Assembly (NCBI GenBank): GCA_028281045.1
Contig: JANQKP010000001.1
Location: 215,026 to 279,025 of the forward strand
Reading direction: 5' to 3'
DNA: 64,000 nucleotides
Source: Candidatus Altimarinota bacterium
GTDB taxonomy: Bacteria; Patescibacteriota; Gracilibacteria; UM-FILTER-43-11
The translations under genes were made by a program, and so were the position numbers. The first letter of the stretch is position 1, and the number at the start of each line of letters is the position of its first letter. Of the stretch, positions 27,952-34,596 are shown in pieces. The notes below the pieces were generated by a model that did not search any database, was not told the origin of the DNA, and saw only the letters and a program-made list of their open reading frames with translations.

Positions 27952-29291
27952 TGATCACCGCGCTTTCACCACTGGATGGCCGCTACGGCTCAAAAGTTTC
28001 AGAGTTATCTGAATACTACAGTGAGGCCGCGCTTATTAAATATAGAGTGATCGTAGAAATAGAATTCTTTAAGGCCTTGGCAATGGAGCCAGGCATTAAA
28101 GAGCTCCCTAAACTTTCTGCGAAAGAAACGGCGCTTCTCGATAAAATCATTGCGAATTTTGATGAGAAGGAAGCTCAAAAAGTAAAAGATATTGAAAAAA
28201 CCACGAATCACGATGTGAAAGCCGTGGAATACTACATCAAGGACAAACTCAAAGGTTCTTCCCTTAAGAAGCACCTGGAGTTTGTGCATTTTGCTTGTAC
28301 CTCAGAAGACATCAATAATCTCGCTTACGGGCTTATGCTCAGCGAAGGCGTGCAAAACATTGTGCTGCCTACCATGGAAGAACTACTGGCTGAAGTAAAA
28401 GGACTCGCCAAGAAATGGAAGAAGACTCCCCTGCTCTCTTTAACGCATGGGCAGCCCGCTACGCCAACCACCGTTGGAAAAGAGTTTCTTATTTACGAAA
28501 AACGCTTAGAGCGCCAAATTAAAATGCTTAAAAAGCAGGAATATCTTGGAAAGATCAATGGAGCGACTGGAAACTTTAATGCTCACATAAGTGCTTACCC
28601 TAAAGTGAATTGGCCAAAGCTTTCTGAAAGCTTCATTAAAAAGTTAGGACTAACGCCAAATAAATACACGTATCAAATTGAACCTCACGATTATCAATCA
28701 GAGCTTTACGATACTGTAGCTCGTTTCAATACCGTCCTAATCGATCTTAATCGCGACATTTGGGCTTACATCTCTCGTGGAGTATTTAAGCAAAAAGTCA
28801 TTAAAGGTGAGGTGGGTTCAAGTACTATGCCTCACAAAGTAAACCCTATCGATTTCGAAAACTCCGAAGGAAACCTAGGACTAGCGAACGCTGTTTTAAG
28901 ACATCTTTCAGAAAAACTCCCTATCTCAAGACTGCAAAGAGACCTTACAGACTCTACCGTGCAAAGAAACATTGGAACCTCATTCGGTTACAGCCTTCTA
29001 GGTTATAAAAGCACCATGAAGGGGCTTTCTAAACTAGAATTAAATAAAGCCATTGCCGAAAAAGAACTCGATGAAAACTGGGCCTTACTTGCAGAACCCA
29101 TTCAAACTGTAATGCGTAAGCATGGCGTACCAAATGCTTACGAAAAACTGAAAGAGCTTACTCGTGGAAAGAGTATAGACCAGAAGTCAGTACAGGCCTT
29201 TGTTGAAACCCTTAAAATTCCAAAAGAAGATAAAGACGCACTGCTAAAACTCACCCCGGCCAAGTACATCGGTCTTGCCGATAAAATGTAG
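27951..29291 (+). CDS. purB: Adenylosuccinate lyase
   Basis: It cleaves SAICAR to AICAR plus fumarate and adenylosuccinate to AMP plus fumarate. The 446-residue product has the fumarase-superfamily signature GSSTMPHKVNPIDFENSEGN, the HGQPATPTTVGKE segment and TSEDINNLA. The N-terminus SPLDGRYGSKVSELSEYYSE matches the E. coli-type subgroup. Translation is coupled to purE by TAATG. The stop is just upstream of the leader promoter of the next unit, whose -35 lies inside the last purB codons. Confidence 0.96.
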   Translation: MITALSPLDGRYGSKVSELSEYYSEAALIKYRVIVEIEFFKALAMEPGIKELPKLSAKETALLDKIIANFDEKEAQKVKDIEKTTNHDVKAVEYYIKDKLKGSSLKKHLEFVHFACTSEDINNLAYGLMLSEGVQNIVLPTMEELLAEVKGLAKKWKKTPLLSLTHGQPATPTTVGKEFLIYEKRLERQIKMLKKQEYLGKINGATGNFNAHISAYPKVNWPKLSESFIKKLGLTPNKYTYQIEPHDYQSELYDTVARFNTVLIDLNRDIWAYISRGVFKQKVIKGEVGSSTMPHKVNPIDFENSEGNLGLANAVLRHLSEKLPISRLQRDLTDSTVQRNIGTSFGYSLLGYKSTMKGLSKLELNKAIAEKELDENWALLAEPIQTVMRKHGVPNAYEKLKELTRGKSIDQKSVQAFVETLKIPKEDKDALLKLTPAKYIGLADKM

Positions 29292-29303
29292 CTTTGCTAA
29301 ACT
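29275..29303 (+). promoter_or_regulatory. Promoter of the attenuator leader
   Basis: TTGCCG (29275-29280) inside purB, 17-bp spacer, TAAACT (29298-29303) with extended TGC. The start would be near 29310, only about 3 nt before the leader-peptide ATG, so the leader mRNA may be nearly leaderless. Confidence 0.6.
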
Positions 29304-29312
29304 AAAGATGAA

Positions 29313-29363
29313 ATGAAAACTTTTGCTACTCAAATTATTACAACTATTATTATTCCGGCTTAA
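29313..29363 (+). CDS. Ile/Thr-rich leader peptide (attenuator)
   Basis: A 16-codon frame encodes MKTFATQIITTIIIPA: five isoleucines (all ATT) and four threonines. It sits between a promoter and an intrinsic terminator ahead of a LeuA-family gene. This is the classic layout of ribosome-stalling attenuation: scarcity of charged tRNA-Ile would stall the ribosome on the ATT runs. GGCGG (29366-29370), just after the stop, can pair with CCGCC (29408-29412), the left arm of the terminator, to form an antiterminator. The arrangement is seen directly; the mechanism is inferred from known ilv and thr leaders. Confidence 0.8.
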   Translation: MKTFATQIITTIIIPA

Positions 29364-29405
29364 AAGGCGGCGCTGTTGCATAGTTGAAAATAATCATGTA
29401 GACTC

Positions 29406-29432
29406 ATCCGCCAAACAAGGCGGATTTTTTAT
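29406..29432 (+). terminator. Attenuator terminator before the LeuA-family gene
   Basis: Stem ATCCGCC (29406-29412) and GGCGGAT (29419-29425), loop AAACAA, then a T-run. It lies 27 nt before the structural gene ATG, so read-through is required for expression. The left arm can alternatively pair with GGCGG at 29366-29370. Confidence 0.9.
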
Positions 29433-29459
29433 TGTTAAAAATCCATAACCTAAATAAAG

Positions 29460-31187
29460 ATGTCCCAACCCAATAAAAATCCTTCTACAGCGAAGGAGTA
29501 CTATCAAAATCAAGGATCAGACTACGTTCGCGTTAGCGATGTTTCTAATCGAGACGGTGAACAAGGTGCTTTTTGTAACATGGAGCCCGATGAAAAAATC
29601 AGGGTAGCCAAACTCTTAGATAAAGCACGGGTAGATATCCAGGAAGTAGGAACTTCTGCAGATACGATTGAAATCGATACAATTAGTCGTGCTAGTGAAG
29701 AAACCTCATGGTCGACCATGGCTGCCTTTGCGCGCAACGCTAATCTAGCCCTAAGTGAAGATAAAGCCTTCAGAGATATTGAGGGGGCCATCAAGTCTGT
29801 TGAACCACTTATTGGAACGGGAAGAGCAAGAATTCACCTGCTTTCTAGAACCTCAGAAGGGCTAAGGGCCCCAAAAGGGATTTCCGAAAAACAGGCTTAC
29901 GATAACACCATTGCTGGAGTTCGTTTTGCGGCTCAAGAAATGATCGATGCGGGACATGATCCAGATTTACAGGTTTACTACGAAGGAGGCGCAGAAACAG
30001 AGCCTGAATTTCTTCATGGCCTCATCTTTGATTCAACAAAGGCTTACGAAGAAATCCTTGAAAAGAATGGAAAGAAAGGAGAATACACTCACAATATTCC
30101 TTCAACACGTGGTAGACGCCACCACCGCGACTATTTCGAATGCATTAGAGGTGCCATAGACGCCACCGAAAGATCTTATCAAGATTATTACAACAGAGCC
30201 CTTGGAAAACACATTATATTCGCTGCCCATACTCACAATGACAGAGGTCTGGCAGTAGCTGCTGCTCTTGAAGGAATCGATGCAGGCGCAAGACAAGTGG
30301 ATGGATCTATTATGGGGATTGGAGAACGCCTAGGAAACGCTGATATCATTCAGGTCGTACTCAATCTATATTACGAAGAACGTGAAGAGTTCAAAAAGAC
30401 CTTCGGATTCCTCATACAATATTCTTATCCTCTAGCGCTGGAAATCGCTACCATTTTAGGAATTGAAATTCCTATTCGCCTCCCATTCTTAGGAGAGGTG
30501 GCTTGTGCCACAGAGGCTGGAATTCATGCTGAGATTTACCAAGCTTACCTTTGGGTAAACCAAGAAGAGCTGGGATGTCCTGATTATGACAAGATCATTG
30601 TTGGAAAACGCATGGGGAAACATGGGATTGCCCAAAAACTACTTCAGGCAGGATTGATGTATGCCGGACCAGAAGTAACGGGAATATTCGCCCAAGACTT
30701 ACGTGCGAATATCACTAGAAAAATGGGAGCTGATCAAATCATCAAAGATTTTATTATGCCTAGCCGTGAAGTCGCAGAAACCTTGGTTGAAAGCTACCCA
30801 GAAAGAGCAATACAACTTGCCTCATACGAAGGGGTTGAAAAATTACCAGAGGGAGGTGGAGACCCTATTACCCATTACTCATTCGATTTGAAAATGGGAG
30901 ATGAAAAAGCCTCTATTAAAAATGAAACTCACGATACCCTTATTGGAACCTTGGCTCATGCCATTAAAGATCTGACAGGGTTAGAACTTGAAGTCGTAGA
31001 TTACAGCGCAAAAAATGTAGAAGGAGAATCCTCAGGAAACGCCACAGTGGTTTCTATGATGCGCCTTAAATGTAATGGCGAAGAGCGCATTGCCATTGGT
31101 GTGGCCCCAAATCAAAATCTGGCGAATATTTACGCTTTTAGAAATGCAGCCTGTCTTTTCTTAGAAGAAAACACACATGCTAATTAG
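29460..31187 (+). CDS. 2-isopropylmalate / citramalate synthase-family enzyme
   Basis: The 575-residue HMGL-like (DRE-TIM) enzyme carries RDGEQGAF in the N-terminal barrel, the metal-binding HTHNDRGLAVAA, and MGIGERLGNADI. A C-terminal part of about 110 residues looks like the LeuA allosteric dimer domain (GTLAHAIKDLTGLELEVVDY). It condenses acetyl-CoA with a 2-oxoacid. The upstream Ile-rich leader suggests isoleucine control, which would favour citramalate synthase, but the substrate is not fixed by sequence. No other branched-chain pathway gene lies in the window, so the enzyme looks isolated. It ends before a strong terminator. Confidence 0.82.
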   Translation: MSQPNKNPSTAKEYYQNQGSDYVRVSDVSNRDGEQGAFCNMEPDEKIRVAKLLDKARVDIQEVGTSADTIEIDTISRASEETSWSTMAAFARNANLALSEDKAFRDIEGAIKSVEPLIGTGRARIHLLSRTSEGLRAPKGISEKQAYDNTIAGVRFAAQEMIDAGHDPDLQVYYEGGAETEPEFLHGLIFDSTKAYEEILEKNGKKGEYTHNIPSTRGRRHHRDYFECIRGAIDATERSYQDYYNRALGKHIIFAAHTHNDRGLAVAAALEGIDAGARQVDGSIMGIGERLGNADIIQVVLNLYYEEREEFKKTFGFLIQYSYPLALEIATILGIEIPIRLPFLGEVACATEAGIHAEIYQAYLWVNQEELGCPDYDKIIVGKRMGKHGIAQKLLQAGLMYAGPEVTGIFAQDLRANITRKMGADQIIKDFIMPSREVAETLVESYPERAIQLASYEGVEKLPEGGGDPITHYSFDLKMGDEKASIKNETHDTLIGTLAHAIKDLTGLELEVVDYSAKNVEGESSGNATVVSMMRLKCNGEERIAIGVAPNQNLANIYAFRNAACLFLEENTHAN

Positions 31188-31202
31188 CCTATTTGAAAAA
31201 TG

Positions 31203-31240
31203 AAAAAGTTTCGGTACTATGGAGGTACTGAAACTTTTTT
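31203..31240. terminator. Intrinsic terminator after the LeuA-family gene
   Basis: Arms AAAAAGTTTCGGTAC and GTACTGAAACTTTTTT enclose a short loop; an A-run precedes and a T-run follows. It ends just before the EamA transporter ATG. Confidence 0.85.
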
Positions 31241-31252
31241 AAATCAAAACAA

Positions 31253-32197
31253 ATGAAAAGAGCAATGAAAGGAAATTTGTACGCACTCTCTGCTGTGATT
31301 CTGTTTTCAACGTATGCGATTTTCAATAAGCTACTACTAGAATACTTCCCTCCAATGACTCTAGCTACTATTGGGCAAATTGGAAGCCTTATTGCACTGC
31401 TTATTCTTTTTGGGGCTATTCCTGAATTTGAAAAAATAGAAAAGCAGAAATGGTCTGTGCTATTGGCTATTTTAGTGGTTGCCCTGCTTTCTATGGTGAT
31501 CGGTCCCCTGCTTATTCTTACAGGGCTAGAAAAAACCACAGCCACCAACGTTGTACTTATTTCTAAACTCAGTACGGTATTCTCTGGAATGATTGCCGCC
31601 CTATGGCTTAAAGAAAAAATCTCTAGTAATCAGATCTATGGGATTTTAGTGATGTTCTTTGGTATTGCAATCCTTGCCACCGAAGGATTTAAAACCGGCT
31701 TCATGCCAGGAGAGGGAGACTTATTCATTGCAGGGTCTGCTTTTGCCTGGGCCTTAAATGACAATATCTTCAAAAAATACCTTCATAAGGTGTCTCCAGA
31801 AATGATTCTTATTTCTATTAATCTGATCGCCAGTATTATTCTTTTATTTGTGGTGCCTTCTATTTTGGGCATCACTCATGACTTCACCGCACTAGGAGAT
31901 CCAAGGGCACTTAAGATTCTAGCCAGCTACATTACCTTTGTGGTGATTATTGCTCAGTTCTTGTGGTATGAGGCGCTAGACAACACCAAAGGTGGTAGAG
32001 CCTCTACTATGATGCTCCTAACGCCTATTCTAGCCGTGATCATGGCGGTGATTTTCTTAGAAGAATCTCTAGACCCTACTCATTTCTTCAGTGGACTATT
32101 TATTATTGGCGGGCTTATTCTTACGGTGCTTCATCATCAGAAGCATAAACACCATCGTAAACATCAACATATTAAGCATCACTGGATGCATCACTAA
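31253..32197 (+). CDS. EamA/DMT-family transporter with His-rich tail
   Basis: The 314-residue inner-membrane protein has about ten hydrophobic segments arranged as two repeats, as in drug/metabolite transporters. Typical stretches are TTATNVVLISKLSTVFSGMIAALWLKEKI and a second half ending LTPILAVIMAVIFLEESLD. The last about 20 residues are His/Lys-rich (roughly ten histidines), unusual for the family and perhaps metal-binding or just charged. A second start at 31265 is possible. Substrate unknown. The next two genes follow closely, so a short operon is likely. Confidence 0.85.
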   Translation: MKRAMKGNLYALSAVILFSTYAIFNKLLLEYFPPMTLATIGQIGSLIALLILFGAIPEFEKIEKQKWSVLLAILVVALLSMVIGPLLILTGLEKTTATNVVLISKLSTVFSGMIAALWLKEKISSNQIYGILVMFFGIAILATEGFKTGFMPGEGDLFIAGSAFAWALNDNIFKKYLHKVSPEMILISINLIASIILLFVVPSILGITHDFTALGDPRALKILASYITFVVIIAQFLWYEALDNTKGGRASTMMLLTPILAVIMAVIFLEESLDPTHFFSGLFIIGGLILTVLHHQKHKHHRKHQHIKHHWMHH

Positions 32198-32203
32198 AAC
32201 ATT

Positions 32204-32761
32204 ATGATTATTGGACTAACAGGATCTATGGGCGCCGGTAAAGGCGAAGCCACCAGAGTCTTAAAAGACCTTGGTTTTGATTACATCACCCTTTCACAAA
32301 TGGTACGCGAAGAAGCACGCAAGCAAGGCGTACCTGAAGAGCGCGAGCAGCTTATGAAAATTGGAAACGGTATGCGCGCCGCCGAAGGCGCTGGTGTACT
32401 GGCTAAGCGTGCCCTAGAAAAAATCGCAGAAAGCGATAATAAAAACTGGGTGGTAGACGGCATACGAAACCCTGCGGAAATCGATGAACTTAAAAAAGGT
32501 GAAAAAGTGCACGTACTAGGACTACATGCCGATAAAGAAATTCTTATAGAAAGAATCTTAAAACGAAATAGAGATAGTGACCCCAACGACAGAGAAGGCA
32601 TCATCCACCGCATTGAACGTGAGTGGGGCAAGAACGAAGCCGAAGACGGACAACAAATGGAACGCTGTATGCAAAAGGTAGATCTTGTCATAGAAAACGA
32701 AGGCACACTAGAAGAACTAGACGAAAAAATAATTGCCTTCTATAATGAAGCCCTGAATTAA
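32204..32761 (+). CDS. P-loop nucleotide kinase-like protein
   Basis: This 185-residue protein has the P-loop GSMGAGKGEAT at about 7-17, then DYITLSQMVREEARKQG, a nucleotide-binding DGIRNPAEID and a lid with RILKRNRDSDPNDREG. The pattern matches the dephospho-CoA-kinase/dNMP-kinase-like AAA family. Because the next gene is dCMP deaminase, 6 bp downstream, a deoxynucleotide kinase role is attractive: related kinase-like domains are fused to dCMP deaminase in some eukaryotes. Dephospho-CoA kinase remains possible. Confidence 0.7.
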   Translation: MIIGLTGSMGAGKGEATRVLKDLGFDYITLSQMVREEARKQGVPEEREQLMKIGNGMRAAEGAGVLAKRALEKIAESDNKNWVVDGIRNPAEIDELKKGEKVHVLGLHADKEILIERILKRNRDSDPNDREGIIHRIEREWGKNEAEDGQQMERCMQKVDLVIENEGTLEELDEKIIAFYNEALN

Positions 32762-32767
32762 ACTCTT

Positions 32768-33229
32768 ATGGCAGAATTTAAAAGACCAACCAAAGACGAA
32801 TACTTCATGAATATCGCTAAAGTGGTTTCATCGCGTGGTACGTGTGAGAAATTACAAGTGGGCGCTATTTTGGTTCGCGATGGATCTATTATCTCCACTG
32901 GATACAATGGTTCTCCTGTAGGAGAAGGTCACTGTTATGAAGTAGGTCACAACGAAGTGGCTGGTCACTGTCAAAGAGCTGTACATGCAGAACATAACGC
33001 CATACTGCAAGCAGCGAAGCATGGGAACAGCACCAAAGGGGCAACGCTTTATATCACTCACTTCCCTTGTAACCATTGTCTTAAGGCCATCCGCAACGCA
33101 GGGATTGAAGAAATTGTTTACGATACTCCATACAAGTCTAAAGAAAACTTCATCTCACTAGACTTATTCCAAATGAGACAGGTTTCTATTAACTTGCCTC
33201 AAAACAGTAACATTAAAGTTAAAGATTAG
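32768..33229 (+). CDS. dCMP deaminase
   Basis: This 153-residue zinc deaminase has HAEHNAILQAAKHG (zinc ligand His plus catalytic Glu) and FPCNHCLKAIRNAGI (two Cys ligands). An extra zinc-type segment, CHYEVGHNEVAGHCQRAVHAEH, is typical of deoxycytidylate deaminase rather than cytidine deaminase. It converts dCMP to dUMP for thymidylate synthesis. It pairs with the nucleotide kinase-like gene upstream. The stop overlaps the end of the opposite-strand 72-residue gene by 4 bp. Confidence 0.9.
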   Translation: MAEFKRPTKDEYFMNIAKVVSSRGTCEKLQVGAILVRDGSIISTGYNGSPVGEGHCYEVGHNEVAGHCQRAVHAEHNAILQAAKHGNSTKGATLYITHFPCNHCLKAIRNAGIEEIVYDTPYKSKENFISLDLFQMRQVSINLPQNSNIKVKD

Positions 33230-33444
33230 GCTGCCTTTTCTGTGATTGTCATACCAAACTTCTCTAAAAGCGAGAAGGCTTCTTCTCTTAGGCGAGCCAC
33301 AACGGTTACCTTGTGAGCTTCTTCTTGAACATTTATAGAATCTATTGCTCTTGAGTTTTCAAAAACAATGCCAGCAGCAGATTTCCAGGTCCACTTGGAG
33401 TCTTTATTCCAATGAATTTCGTAAGTAGAACATTCTACTGACAT
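33226..33444 (-). CDS. Hypothetical 72-residue protein
   Basis: A small soluble protein with beta-like YEIHWNKDSKWTWKSAAGIVFEN and a helical C-terminus. No family is recognised. Its leader has a TATAATAA element and the C-rich TAACCCCTCCCAC directly before ATG. It converges on dCMP deaminase with a 4-bp overlap and no visible terminator. Confidence 0.5.
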   Translation of the reverse strand: MSVECSTYEIHWNKDSKWTWKSAAGIVFENSRAIDSINVQEEAHKVTVVARLREEAFSLLEKFGMTITEKAA

Positions 33445-33481
33445 GTGGGAGGGGTTAATTTATTTCTTATTATAGCAAATG

Positions 33482-34351
33482 CTAGCCCATATGCTCTTCA
33501 AGCAGGCTGTAGTATAGCTTTTCAATTTCTTCACCATTGTTCATAACAGTATCGAAACCTGGACTGGCAATCTCATATTTACCATCACCAAGATTGCGAA
33601 TAGTAATTTTAATCTCGGTTCCATATGCTAGCGTAATCGCGTCTTCATCCTCATTGTATTCAACGCGCATCGCGTCTTCCCCATAGGCAGCATGAGCCAC
33701 TATAACCTTTTTAACCAGAGGAATGCCTCCAATGATCTTTGGAGCTATAAATAAGGCCTGGTACATAGGGCAGCTTGAGTGTCCATTTGACCATTCATTG
33801 GTCACAACTTCCTCAAATATTTCGTGATAAGCCCATGTAAGCTTGTCGTTATCCATACTTCCGTTGACAGGAGGCTTATTATCCTTAAGCGCCCTTACAT
33901 AGTAAGTAATTTCACCATCTTCGTGCATGTTCAGCTCTATTCCATATTCACCGTATTCAAGCCATATGACATTCTGGAAACGATTTTCAACATAAAAGTG
34001 AGGATAACCCTTTTCGCGAAAAGGGAATTTATCATGAAGGAGTTCGGCTCCTTCATCTAAGTCACTTTGAACAGCAGTTAAGGCCCTGTCTAAACTAGCA
34101 GTAATTTTCTTTTCGAAATTAGAAGGTCTAAGTTGAAGCCCAAGTTCTTCAAGCTCACCCCTCACATCAGACACTAGCGTTTCTGGGCGTGCCTTTGCCT
34201 TAATCAAACGCCTCTCTGAGTCACTAATAACGGTTTTAAACACTTCACTATCGTTCAACTTCAAACGCCGGATTTTCATCCTAGCTTGTTGGATATCAAC
34301 GCCTTTCTTTGATGCTATTTCAACAGGCTCATAGCCTTCAAGCAGTGCCAT
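33482..34351 (-). CDS. Hypothetical 289-residue protein
   Basis: No family is recognised. The first about 30 residues (GYEPVEIASKKGVDIQQARMKIRRL) have a helix-turn-helix-like rhythm. The middle and C-terminus are acidic mixed alpha/beta, with Tyr-rich strands (YGEYGIELNMHEDGEITYY). There is no signal peptide. It is transcribed away from the ileS T-box, with a promoter TTGACA-16-TATTAT at 34377-34404. The leader contains CCCTCC, not a Shine-Dalgarno. Ordinary codon use argues for a resident gene. Confidence 0.6.
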   Translation of the reverse strand: MALLEGYEPVEIASKKGVDIQQARMKIRRLKLNDSEVFKTVISDSERRLIKAKARPETLVSDVRGELEELGLQLRPSNFEKKITASLDRALTAVQSDLDEGAELLHDKFPFREKGYPHFYVENRFQNVIWLEYGEYGIELNMHEDGEITYYVRALKDNKPPVNGSMDNDKLTWAYHEIFEEVVTNEWSNGHSSCPMYQALFIAPKIIGGIPLVKKVIVAHAAYGEDAMRVEYNEDEDAITLAYGTEIKITIRNLGDGKYEIASPGFDTVMNNGEEIEKLYYSLLEEHMG

Positions 34352-34376
34352 CTATTTAGGAGGGTTATTAGACCAA

Positions 34377-34404
34377 ATAATATCATATTTATATAAAGTG
34401 TCAA
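34377..34404 (-). promoter_or_regulatory. Promoter of the 289-residue hypothetical gene
   Basis: On the minus strand TTGACA (34399-34404), 16-bp spacer, TATTAT (34377-34382). It is back-to-back with the ileS promoter. Confidence 0.7.
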
Positions 34405-34409
34405 TTTTC

Positions 34410-34438
34410 TTGTTCTATAGCGAAACCTTGTGTAGAAT
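34410..34438 (+). promoter_or_regulatory. Promoter of the ileS T-box leader
   Basis: TTGTTC (34410-34415), 17-bp spacer, TAGAAT (34433-34438) with an extended TGTG before it. The start is predicted near 34445, at the 5' edge of the T-box. Confidence 0.75.
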
Positions 34439-34444
34439 GAAGTC

Positions 34445-34592
34445 ACTGCATTTGAGCCTGCTATCAACAGGTGACGCAGGAGGAAGAAAGGCTTAAGCTG
34501 ATTAGACCCTCACCCCAAATCAAGTAAATGTCTAGGTGGTACCGTCTTATTTAAGACCCGAGACACTCAATTTATTCCCTGAGTGTTTTTAA
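34445..34592 (+). promoter_or_regulatory. T-box riboswitch upstream of ileS
   Basis: The conserved T-box AGGTGGTACCG is at 34534-34544. The canonical antiterminator can be drawn: helix CTAGG (34532-34536) with CCGAG (34558-34562), a seven-base bulge TGGTACC (34537-34543), and helix GTCTT with AAGAC (34553-34557). TGGT in the bulge matches the ACCA end of tRNA-Ile. Upstream is a very short Stem I, CCTGC (34457-34461) with GCAGG (34476-34480). Its loop holds ATC (34463-34465), an isoleucine specifier codon. GGTGA (34470-34474) can pair with TCACC (34510-34514), and TAGAC with GTCTA. A terminator follows. Uncharged tRNA-Ile would switch ileS on. Confidence 0.93.
34563..34592 (+). terminator. T-box-controlled terminator before ileS
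   Basis: Stem ACACTCA (34563-34569) and TGAGTGT (34580-34586) with a ten-base loop and a T-run, ending 4 nt before the ileS ATG. The antiterminator 3' arm lies directly against the left arm. Confidence 0.85.
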
Positions 34593-34596
34593 TTTC

